Origin: MFD04716-140 sp963703125
GTDB taxonomy: Bacteria; Bacteroidota; Bacteroidia; Flavobacteriales; Flavobacteriaceae
DNA: 64,000 bases
Reading direction: 5' to 3'
Assembly (NCBI GenBank): GCA_963703125.1
Contig: OY969790.1
Span: forward strand, 3,968,001-4,032,000
This document shows, one piece after another, positions 56,545 through 64,000 of the stretch. The stretch's first letter is position 1. Each line of letters opens with the position of its first letter. The notes under the pieces are model-generated. The model was given only the letters and a program-made list of their open reading frames with translations. It had not been told where the DNA came from and ran no database searches. The position numbers and the translations under genes were made by a program.

Positions 56545-57315
56545 ATGAAGCAGAACTTCCACGTCGGCATCATGGGCAACCTGTTCTCGGGCAAGACGAC
56601 CCTGATGCACGCGCTGGCGAGGGACCCGTACAAGCGCGATCTCGAGGCGCTCGTCGGCGGCGCCGAATTGCACGCGTTCTCGGAGCGGGTAGACAAGGGA
56701 TCGCTCGTCGACGAGTGCCTGGCCCTCTTTTACAGCGACCGCGTCGCGAACATCTTTCCGACCGAGGTCGCGTTCCTGCAGATGCGCACGATCCAGCAGC
56801 GCGAGATCAGGCACCTGATGACGCGGGAGAGCCCGCGCGGCGTGGTCATCGTGGAGGACCGGCCGTTCATGGACGGCCCCGAGGTGTTCGTCGCGCGGAT
56901 GATCGAGTCCGGCGAGATGCCGCCGGCGCACGCGAAGCTGTACCGGGCGCTCTTCCAGCAGACGCTCCGCAACGAGCACATCCGCCTGCCGGACCTGACG
57001 GTCTACCTGCGGGCGGAACCCGACGCGCTCGAGCGCCGGCGGGCCAGGAGGGCGGCCGAGGGCGACGACTACGCGGCCACCATCAAGGCGGAGTACCTGC
57101 GGGAAATCCACGAGCAGTACGAGGCGATCGCCGCCAACTGGAAGCGGACGCTGCTGCGCTACCAGGAATTCGCCATCGTGCCGCCCGATGCGGACCTCAT
57201 CACGCTCCCGGCCGAGATCGACATGAACGAGCACCCGGACTACGTGCACGTCGCGGCCGGGACGATCCGTGAAAAGGTCCGCCGGATGCTCGCCGCCAGA
57301 CCGAAGGGCCTGTAG
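56545..57315 (+). CDS. Deoxynucleoside kinase family protein
   Basis: This 256-residue P-loop kinase has Walker A GIMGNLFSGKTTLMHAL and the dNK/DGK-family EDRPFMDGPEVF (the ERS-like catalytic motif). LPDLTVYLRAEPDALERRRARR contains the arginine-rich lid. It probably phosphorylates deoxynucleosides in a salvage pathway. The frame is intact. It starts 26 bp after the zinc-ribbon stop, so it may be co-transcribed with it. Confidence 0.87.
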   Translation: MKQNFHVGIMGNLFSGKTTLMHALARDPYKRDLEALVGGAELHAFSERVDKGSLVDECLALFYSDRVANIFPTEVAFLQMRTIQQREIRHLMTRESPRGVVIVEDRPFMDGPEVFVARMIESGEMPPAHAKLYRALFQQTLRNEHIRLPDLTVYLRAEPDALERRRARRAAEGDDYAATIKAEYLREIHEQYEAIAANWKRTLLRYQEFAIVPPDADLITLPAEIDMNEHPDYVHVAAGTIREKVRRMLAARPKGL

Positions 57316-57364
57316 ACCGGCGGAGGCTGGACCCGGCGCTCACGGCTGCCGGCCATGCGCCGGG

Positions 57365-57398
57365 CCGGAGCACACGGGACTCAGCCTGCGTGCTCCGG
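57365..57398. terminator. Hairpin between dNK and isomerase genes
   Basis: CCGGAGCAC and GTGCTCCGG form a 9-bp stem in the 116-bp gap between converging genes. Confidence 0.55.
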
Positions 57399-57431
57399 TG
57401 CGAACGCCATCAACCGGACCGAGCTCCGGGT

Positions 57432-58397
57432 TCAGAGCGCCGTGACGAACTCCCGCGCCGCGCGGATGTCCGCGACGCGCTGGTTCCCCGCTTCGCGCTC
57501 GATGCAGAGATCGCCCGTGAAGCCGACTTCGCCAAGCGCCGCGAAGAAGGCCTTCCAGTCCACCTCGCCCGTCCCGAGGCGCACTTCCTGGCCCCACGTG
57601 CCCGGCGTCTTCGTCGCGACGGCGTCCTTCAGGTGGCACTGCCGCAGCCACGGCCCGAGCGTCCGGAGCGCCGCGACCGGGTCGCCCTTGCCGTAGAGGA
57701 TCATGTTGGCCGGGTCGAAGTTCACGCCGACGTTCGCCCGATCGAGTTTCGTCAGGAAGGTCGCGAGCGTCGAGGCTTCCTCCTGGCCGGTCTCGAAGGC
57801 GACCGCCATCTGCTTGGCGGCGAAGAGTTCCGCGACCTGGTGCAGGCGGTCAACGAGCTTCGCGAACGACGGGTCGCTCTCCTCGTGGGGCAGGAAACCC
57901 GCGTGGAACGTCACGAGCTTGAGGCCCATCGCCTGCGCGAGGTCCGCGTCGGCCTGGATGTTGGCCCAGGTCTTCGGCCAGGTCGCGTCCGGGACCACGC
58001 CGCCCGTCGCCTTGATGGTCTCCAGCGTCGTGTAGTCCTCGCCGACCGTCCCGAGCATCCCCGACACGCACGTGACGCCCTTGGCGGCGCAGCGGGCGGT
58101 GAAGTCGGCCCAGCCGCCCTTCGCGTTCTCGCGGATCGCATCGAGGGCAATCTGGACGCGCGAGAGCCCGGTCTGGGCGAGCTTCGCGAAGAGGTCGTCG
58201 GCCGACTCCGGCTGCAGGGACCAACTACAGACCGCCAGGCGGCCGGCGATGGCGATCTGGGCCGCGGGGGCTGCGGTCTGCCCGCCGGCGGATGCGGTCT
58301 GCTCGCCAGCCGGGGTCGGACGCGTGCCGCACGCAGTCCCCACCAGGCCGATCATCGAGACTTTCAGAAAATCGCGTCGGGTCTTTTCGTAGCCCAT
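57432..58397 (-). CDS. Tat-exported sugar phosphate isomerase/epimerase
   Basis: This 321-residue protein starts at MGYEKTRRDFLKVSMIGLVG (ATG at 58397). It has a twin-arginine signal, and a cysteine at 23 (GTACG) suggests a Tat lipoprotein. The TIM barrel follows (LAVCSWSLQPESADDLFAKL; VSGMLGTVGEDYTTLETIKA; KLVTFHAGFLPHEESDPSF; MAVAFETGQEEASTLATFL; ANVGVNFDPANMILYG; QCHLKDAV; GDLCIEREAG). Histidine and glutamate residues at strand ends form the metal site. The frame is intact. It is a paralogue of the gene at 38,887. The substrate is unknown. Confidence 0.9.
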   Translation of the reverse strand: MGYEKTRRDFLKVSMIGLVGTACGTRPTPAGEQTASAGGQTAAPAAQIAIAGRLAVCSWSLQPESADDLFAKLAQTGLSRVQIALDAIRENAKGGWADFTARCAAKGVTCVSGMLGTVGEDYTTLETIKATGGVVPDATWPKTWANIQADADLAQAMGLKLVTFHAGFLPHEESDPSFAKLVDRLHQVAELFAAKQMAVAFETGQEEASTLATFLTKLDRANVGVNFDPANMILYGKGDPVAALRTLGPWLRQCHLKDAVATKTPGTWGQEVRLGTGEVDWKAFFAALGEVGFTGDLCIEREAGNQRVADIRAAREFVTAL

Positions 58398-58457
58398 TCG
58401 GGTCTCCTTCTTCGGGGCAGCCACTATCTTACCGCGCCGCACCTTGCGGGATCTTGC

Positions 58458-58533
58458 GGGGTCAGATCTCGATTCCCGACACTTTGTCGGGTAATGGGGT
58501 CAGATCTCGATTCCCGGCACGTTGTCGGGTAAT
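58458..58533. repeat. REP-like direct repeat, two 38-bp units
   Basis: Two adjacent 38-bp units begin GGGGTCAGATCTCGATTCCC, contain an imperfect hairpin (CCCGACA CTT TGTCGGG in the first) and end TGTCGGGTAAT. A third, partial unit (GGGGCCAGGTCCC) follows. Repeats of this kind occur beside REP-associated tyrosine transposases. Confidence 0.8.
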
Positions 58534-58752
58534 GGGGCCAGGTCCCTCCACGGTCACGTCGCGTAGCAAGTGGGTCAAACCGGCCCGGCCGAGCCGTCAG
58601 GACTCTCGCCCCGACGCAATGGCACTCATCGTCGAGGCACAGATGGCAGTTGTTGCGATCCGAGCCGCGGTCGAGACTGCAGATATTGCCATGCCGTCAA
58701 GCGAGGCTCGAAGATCTGCTCGACAATCCGCGCCCCCAGGGAGGGATCGCGG

Positions 58753-58891
58753 ATCTTGGGCGATGGGGTACCTGAACAGCGTCTACGCCCACGGGTGGAA
58801 CATCCGGCACGGGCGGTGTGACCGTGTCACTCAGGGCCGATTCAAGGCCCAGCTCGTCCAGGCCGCCTACGGGCCGCTCTGGCCACCGTAG
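58753..58891 (+). pseudogene. Relic of a REP-associated tyrosine transposase (RAYT)
   Basis: The stretch MGYLNSVYAHGWNIRHGRCD through TQGRFKAQLVQ aligns by eye with the conserved RAYT/IS200-like segment usually read as MRYLNGVYTQRFNRRHGR, then GHLFQGRFKAILV. The upstream HUH and catalytic tyrosine regions are not recognisable in 58,534-58,750 in any forward frame. The gene is therefore a decayed or badly read fragment. It lies just beyond the REP-like repeats. Confidence 0.6.
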
Positions 58892-59110
58892 GATGTCCTT
58901 ACGTGATCACCTATGAATGCTTCCTATCGTCCGCGATGCGGTACGAGTAGGCCCGCGGCTCCCAGCCTCGTTCGGCTCCTCCGTTCACATGAAGTACCAT
59001 TGACCTATGGGTGGGTGGTCGGTGCCGCGGAAGGCGGCGTCGGCGGCGTCGTTGCAGGCGTCAACGGGTACGGCTGGCTGCCGCGGCGTCGGCTGTGGAG
59101 GAGAATTCAC

Positions 59111-59794
59111 ATGATGAACACGACGTGGATGCACCACCACCTGGGGAGGACGATCCTCGTGGCCGCGTTCTCGGGCGTACTGGCCCTGCCCCTGGCGGTC
59201 ACGGCCCAGGAGCGGCCGTCTCTGCAGAAGCTCTTCGAGGCCGGCCAGTACGACGCGACGCTCCAGCGGGTGGCCGAAGAACGTGGGCAGGGCCACGCGT
59301 CGCCCGAATCGACCTTCATCGCCGCGTTGGCGCAGCACCGCCTGGAACAGGCCGGCCACCCCGGTGAGGAGTACCAGCGCCTGGCCGAACAGGAGAACCC
59401 CGCCTGGCGGATGATCGGCCGCTCGGGAATCGCCCTTGACGCCGGCGACCTGGACGAGGCGCTGGCCACGGCCACCGAGGCCGTTCGCCTGGAAGAGGCC
59501 CTGGCGGCGTCCACCGAGGCGGCCAAGCCCGAGGGGGCTCCCGGATTCGCGTACTTCCAGCTGGGCCTCGTGCAGGCGCGGCGAGCCACCTACGCGCCTG
59601 CGGCGGCGTCCTTCGCGCGCGCGGCGGAGCTGATGCCGGCCTTCGCCTACGCCCACTACTACGCGGGCCTGTCCTTCCAGCGCGTGAAAGACATCAACCT
59701 TATGGCGGTCCACCTCGAGTCGTTTCTGAGACTGGCGCCGAACGCACCGGAACGGCTCGCGGTGGTCGCAATCATGAGGAGCGTGCGGAGGTAG
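59111..59794 (+). CDS. Exported TPR-repeat protein
   Basis: This 227-residue protein has a GGAGGAG site before the ATG at 59111 and a signal peptide (LGRTILVAAFSGVLALPLAVTA). TPR-like helices follow (RPSLQKLFEAGQYDATLQRV; LDAGDLDEALATATEAVRLE; FAYFQLGLVQARRATYAPAAASFARAAELMPAFAYAHYYAGLSFQ). It is probably a periplasmic scaffold. It is convergent with the Omp85 gene, only 19 bp away. The 58,398-59,110 gap upstream holds the REP repeats and the transposase relic. Confidence 0.85.
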   Translation: MMNTTWMHHHLGRTILVAAFSGVLALPLAVTAQERPSLQKLFEAGQYDATLQRVAEERGQGHASPESTFIAALAQHRLEQAGHPGEEYQRLAEQENPAWRMIGRSGIALDAGDLDEALATATEAVRLEEALAASTEAAKPEGAPGFAYFQLGLVQARRATYAPAAASFARAAELMPAFAYAHYYAGLSFQRVKDINLMAVHLESFLRLAPNAPERLAVVAIMRSVRR

Positions 59795-59813
59795 GCGCTC
59801 GAGGGCGGGCGCG

Positions 59814-62035
59814 TTAGAACACGTGGCCGATGCCGAAATACCATCGGCCGCCTGGCTCGCCGGCGCCGCGCGATGCCGGCCGGCCGTAGTCGACGCGCAG
59901 CATCGCGAAGGGCGTATCCAGCCTGAGCCCGAGCCCGTAGCCCACCTTCAGGCCGGTGATCGAAAACTCGCGGCGCTGGGCGAACACATTGCCCGCGTCG
60001 AGGAACGCGACGCCGCGCACCCACTTGAAGACGGGAAACCGGGCCTCCTGATTCAGCGTGAGCAGCGCGTTGCCGCCCTTCGGCAATCCGAGAAAGTCGA
60101 GTGGGCCGAGGCTGTTTTCCGCGTACCCGCGCACGGTGTAGCCGCCCCCCGCGCGGAACCGCTCCGACGGAATCAGGTCGTCCGCGAACGCGGCGCCGGC
60201 CTGCGCGAAGGCGGCCAGCACCACCGGCCCCGCCTGCCGGAAGTACTTCTGCTGCAGGTACAGCTTCGCCAGGCGAAGGTCCGATCCAATTGCGGGCGCG
60301 GCGTACTCGAACGCCGCCGACGAGAACCAGCCCCGCTTCGTATTGAAGGGGTCGTCGCGGCGATCGAGCAGCGTCGTCACGCTGAACCGGCCGATGTCGA
60401 AGGCGGCGTCGAGCGGGAAGAAGTCGTCCGGGCTTGGCGAGGGATCGTAGGTGTGTGTCCGTTCGAACCGGTAGCTCCACGCGACCTGCGTCCCGCGCGT
60501 CCGGCGCCACCGCTGCTCGGCGCTGAAACCCGTGCGGACGGTGACGAACGCCAACAGATCGGCGATGTTGACGTCTTCACGATCGCCGAAGAGGTACAGG
60601 TTGGTCGAGACGGGCAGGCGGAATAGCCGCGGGAACGCGACGTTGGCCCCGGCCGATTGGCGATCGGATTCGAGGCGGCCAAAGAGCCCCGTGCCGATCG
60701 CCCGGCCGAACAGGTTCTGACTGCGCAGATCGGCGACCACGCCCAGTGAATAGCGCCGTCCGGCGGTTTCTCCCGGCAGGCTGATTGACGTATCTTCCTC
60801 GGGCTGCGTGTCGTTCAACTGCAGACCGTAGCGCAGGCGCCACGATGGCCACTCCTGCACCGTGACCCGCGCGAGCACTGGCTCGACGCCGTCCACCGGG
60901 TCGCCTACCGGCTCGGGTTCCAGATCGACCTGGCGGAATACGCCCGTGTCGTACAGCCGTTTGCGGGCCAGCGCCCATTCGTTGAGATCCACGGGTTTGC
61001 CCACGGGCAGTCTCAACGTCCGCTCGATCACGCCGGGGCGCGTCCTCGTGGCGCCAGATGCTACGACCCCGACGAGCGACTGCTGCGGTCCTTCCGCGAC
61101 GAGCAGGGCGACGTCCACCGTGGCGTCCGCCTGATGGAGCGTGGGCCGCACGTCCACGCGGACCGCGTTGAACCCCAGCCCCCAGTACCTTCCTCTCGAC
61201 GCGGCGGCGGGCCTGCTCGATGGCGTCCGAGGTGTAGGACTGCGCCGGGTGTGAGCCCGACGTCCCCCCGCACGCCTTCGAACCGTGACGGGGACACGCC
61301 CTCGACCGCGACGGCGCCGACGGCGTAGCGCTGGCCCTCGTCGATGCGCACGACCAGCACGGCGCGATCGCCTTCGAGCTCGGGCTGGCCCGGTGACACG
61401 CGCGCGTCGAGATACCCCGCGACGGCGTAGACGTCCTCGAGCGGCTGGCGAGTCCGCTCCGGCGACAGCCAGGCTTCGATGTTGAGACCGGCCAAGACGA
61501 TGGCACTCCTCAGCACGCTCTCGTCGAGACCCTGCCGTCCCTCACACCTGAACTCCCGGCGCACAACGGCAACGCCCGGCTCGATGGTCAGGCGCACGAC
61601 TTTGCGATCGTCGGATGGACGTTCGACTGCGGCCTGCACCCCGCTGCCGAAGAAGCCGCGGTCGACCATGAATCTCCGCGTGCGCGTGACCAGGTCCCGG
61701 ACTAGGAACTGATCGACAACCGTCCGGGTCCACGCACGCTCGAGCTCCGTTCTGAAGCGCTGGGAAGGGCGATGTCCCTCAATCACCAGGTCGGTCGCCG
61801 GGCCAGGCTCCAGCTCGTAGTCGAGCGCGACTTCGCCGGCGGCTTCGTCCGGCTGTCGGCTCGCGCGGACGCGAGCTTCGTAGTGCCCAGCTTGTGGTAG
61901 TCGACTGCGCAGCGTGTCGATGTCGCGCTGCCAGGTGTAGAAGTTGAAACGGTCACCAGCCTCGAGGCGCAGCCGGCGGCTGAGATCGGCCTGGTCGATG
62001 GACGGCCCGGTCATCGTCACCGCCGACACGCGCAT
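59814..62035 (-). CDS. Omp85 (BamA/TamA) family outer-membrane protein, frameshifted
   Basis: POTRA domains occupy the N-terminal half (AVTMTGPSIDQADLSRRLRL; HYEARVRASRQPDEAAGEVA; VAVVRREFRCEGRQGLDESV; GYLDARVSPGQPELEGDRAV; AVGAVAVEGVSPSRFEGVRG). A frame break near 61,160-61,250 leads through SYTSDAIEQARRRVERK to TLHQADATVDVALLVAEGPQ. The 16-strand barrel ends the protein, with RRDDPFNTKRGWFSSAAFEY, FRAGGGYTVRGYAENSLGP and a terminal phenylalanine (IGHVF). No signal peptide is present at the first methionine of this segment (62035). The preceding TamB frame reads straight into it if one base is removed, so it may be the C-terminal part of a fusion. Confidence 0.85.
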
Positions 62036-64000
62036 CGGAGGGGCGGCACTGGCGCTCGTGGCTGTCGTCCCGCCGCCGAATCGTGATCTCGTGGCGCACC
62101 GAGTACGTACGGTCCAGGTTGTCGAGCGAGATGCCGCGTAATTCGATGTTCTTCCGAGGCCGGTAGCTGAGGACTGCCGGAGAGCCCAGCCTCGCGCAGG
62201 TTCTGCGACAGGATCACCTCGACGTCCGGGCGCAGGCGTTTCGACATCGTGAGCCGCGCGGACGGATCGGTTTCGCTGGCGATGAGACCCGGGTCGTCCC
62301 TGAGATCTGGTTGCCGGTGAATCCACGCTCGACGCGGAGCAGTCGAGACCGACGGCTCGGCCGGTGGCGCCGAGCAGTTCCGCCGACAGCAGGGTCAGGG
62401 CTCCGCGCGCCCGAATCCGGCGCGGAGTCACCCAGCAGCAACGACACGAGTTCGTCGGCGGGCACGGTCGAATCGGAGGAACGGTACGTCGGTCTCGAGC
62501 CGGTCGAGCGTGCCGGTCAGCGTCAGGGTGACGTCCTGACCGGAGACGAGCGCGCGGAGCACGGATGTCGAGGTCGGGCTCGATGCGCGGTCGGGCTGAC
62601 AAACGAGACGTTGCCGCGCTCCACGCGGAATGTGTTGCCGCCCAGGTACATCTCGCCGCCTTCGCGCAGCGTGGCGCGGCCGGTGAGACCAGGGCTCGGC
62701 CACCGTGCCGACCAGCCGGAACTCCGTGCCGGCCTCGAAGCGGCCGTAGTTGTTGTCGACGACCGTGTCCGTCACGGTCTCGACCGCGATGTCGAGCCGG
62801 ATGGTGTCGACGTAGGACCGGCGCGCGGACGCACGGGCGCGCCACGCGCGCGGTTGGCCGCGACCATCGCCGGGAGGCTGAACGGCGCCAGGTAGGCGCT
62901 CCGCAGGATCCGCACCCTGCCGGAGAGAAGGGGAGGGCCGGCCCCGGGCCCCGGCGTGAACAGCAACTGCGCATCGGATTCGCTTTGCAGGCCGCGCGGG
63001 TACTCGAGCGCCACGCCCTCCAGCTGCAGGTTCACCGCGCCGCCGGTCAGTGCCAGCCCGGCGATGTCGAGCCCGCCCGTGACAATCATGCGCCCGCCGT
63101 TGGCCTCGCCGGCGAAATCCTGAAAGACGATGCGGTTGTCCTCGAGCCGGACGATCCCGCGAACATCCGAGAGGACGACCTGGGGATCGCTCAGCGCCAG
63201 TTCAGTGCCGTCGAACGTGATCGCGCCCCGCGAACCGGGGCGCCCCAGCCGTGCCCGCGATGCGGACGTCGATCTCCGCCGATCCGTCCGCAGCCACCGT
63301 CGGGTCGAACGCCGACAGGATGCGGAGGTCGGCCCGTGCCGGCGAGATCGAGGTCGAGGGCCGGGTCGTCGGCGGCGAGATCCACCGAACCGCCGAGCAC
63401 GAGCGGGCTGCCGCCCGCCGTCCACTGCACCTCGGTCAGTTCGGAGCCGACCGTCGGCGATGGTCAGCCGCGACGGCGTACTGCTGCTCGATGGCCACCC
63501 CCTCGACCGTCATCGAGGCCTCGTCGAACGACCAGCGTTACCGCGCACCCCGGCCGGCGTGAGCGCGTCGATCTCGACGTCCAGGGTGACCGATAACCGT
63601 CCGTCAACTCCGGTGAGAGTGTCACCCTCCACGAACGGGGCCAGGGCCGCCTGCGTGATTCCGGTGAGCCGGGCTCTTCACGAAGCCCCGGCTGCCAGTC
63701 GCGCCGGGTGCGTCCGTGTCGAGGAGCGACAGGGGCAGCCGCGCTGTCGCGTCGATGCCGCCGTCCTGCCACGAGCCGGTCAGGCGCGTGACGTCGACGG
63801 TCGCGCCGTCGAACGACGCATCGACGCCGAGGCCCGTGACCGGCGGAAGATCGCCCCAGGCCAGCGTGCCGTCCGTGATCGCCAGCGTGACGTCGGAGCT
63901 GGTCCATCCGCGCGGCGAGGTCCAGTTGATGTTCACCGCGCCTGGCGTCGAGCGTCGGCGGGGACGCCCGGAAACGCCGCGGCGAGCGTCACAAGGTCCG
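62036..64000 (-). CDS. TamB-like translocation/assembly protein, 3' part (frameshifted, cut by window edge)
   Basis: Pieces in several frames show the beta-helical TamB/DUF490 fold: MNINWTSPRGWTSSDVTLAI with DGTLAWGDLPPVTGLGVDAS, FDGTELALSDPQVVLSDVRG with IVRLEDNRIVFQDFAGEANGGRMIVTGGLD, LQLEGVALEYPRGLQSESDA and RVRILRSAYLAPFSLP. Further pieces are VVDNNYGRFEAGTEFRLVGT, MPADELVSLLLGD, MSKRLRPDVEVILSQNLREA and RKNIELRGISLDNLDRTYSV. At least eight breaks are needed. TamB bridges the periplasm and works with an Omp85 partner in lipid or outer-membrane protein transport. The 5' part lies outside the window. Confidence 0.82.

Noticed and set aside
57390..58532. A 380-residue forward frame opposite the isomerase gene
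   Set aside because: It is the complement of a clean, recognisable Tat-exported isomerase. High GC content makes long antisense frames common.
37644..64000. GC-rich part as a genomic island in the flavobacterium
   Set aside because: It carries core functions (cytochrome bd, TamB/Omp85, cold shock) rather than cargo, has no integrase or tRNA edge, and the boundary cuts two genes.
1..64000. tRNA, rRNA or riboswitch genes
   Set aside because: I looked through the gaps between genes and saw no cloverleaf or conserved RNA motif. A covariance-model scan would be needed to exclude small RNAs.

Overview
The window is almost certainly a chimera of two unrelated genomes joined near position 37,640. 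Bases 1 to about 37,640 are AT-rich and carry a typical marine Flavobacteriaceae (Bacteroidota) gene set: ClpB, a PorP/SprF-type type IX secretion protein, PorD (DUF4835), BamD, a flavobacterial RpoZ, DUF6503 and DUF6913 proteins, a NIPSNAP protein and a DUF5009 acyltransferase. Bases from about 37,645 to 64,000 are strongly GC-rich. Their content (Tat-exported TIM-barrel isomerases, a Gfo/Idh dehydrogenase, Sel1 and DUF5666 proteins, PIN-PhoH, cydABDC, TamB/Omp85) suggests Acidobacteriota, possibly Vicinamibacteria. That placement is an inference from gene content; no search was run.

Left part. 1-10 kb: 3' end of fumarylacetoacetase, a bacilliredoxin-like protein, clpB, a TetR regulator with a palindrome in front of it, a PorP/SprF protein with a coiled-coil and a SPOR-like tail, a histidine-phosphatase lipoprotein, DUF6503, smpB and pcm. 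9-16 kb, forward: a frameshifted Gfo/Idh gene, hbd, yggS, an exonuclease with a GIY-YIG-like domain, a voltage-gated K+ channel, miaA and a gluconokinase. 15.7-28.3 kb, reverse: a two-component system, coaE, YbbR, a GT2, fabI, recN, porD, coaBC, rpoZ, bamD, dapA and DUF6913. 28.3-33.8 kb: a two-gene split 5'-nucleotidase, NIPSNAP, DUF5009 and a GT-C-like membrane protein. 33.8-37.6 kb, reverse: ALDH, gamma-glutamyl hydrolase, Fe-dependent alcohol dehydrogenase and the 3' end of a glutamine-synthetase-family ligase. These four resemble a gamma-glutamylation pathway for breaking down an amine or amino alcohol.

Right part. A Gfo/Idh dehydrogenase cut by the junction is divergent from a Tat-exported isomerase. 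Then come a DUF5666 lipoprotein, an eleven-repeat Sel1 protein, a cold-shock protein, a GH42-like glycosidase directly behind a CDF transporter, PIN-PhoH, and a cytochrome bd operon with its ABC exporter (cydA-cydB-cydD-cydC). On the same strand follow an SPFH protein with an excisionase-like C-terminus, a zinc-ribbon membrane protein and a deoxynucleoside kinase. A second Tat-exported isomerase, REP-like repeats beside a transposase relic, a TPR protein, and an Omp85 protein preceded by a TamB-like protein end the window.

Many genes right of the junction are broken into overlapping frames by single-base indels, mostly in conserved housekeeping proteins, so the cause is most likely sequencing error. 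The left part has only two such sites that I could see (a Gfo/Idh gene and porD). I saw no tRNA, rRNA, CRISPR array or intact insertion sequence. The best leads for unusual biology are the amino-alcohol-type gamma-glutamylation cluster, the possible TamB-Omp85 fusion, the SPFH-HTH protein with its partners, and the REP/RAYT remnant.
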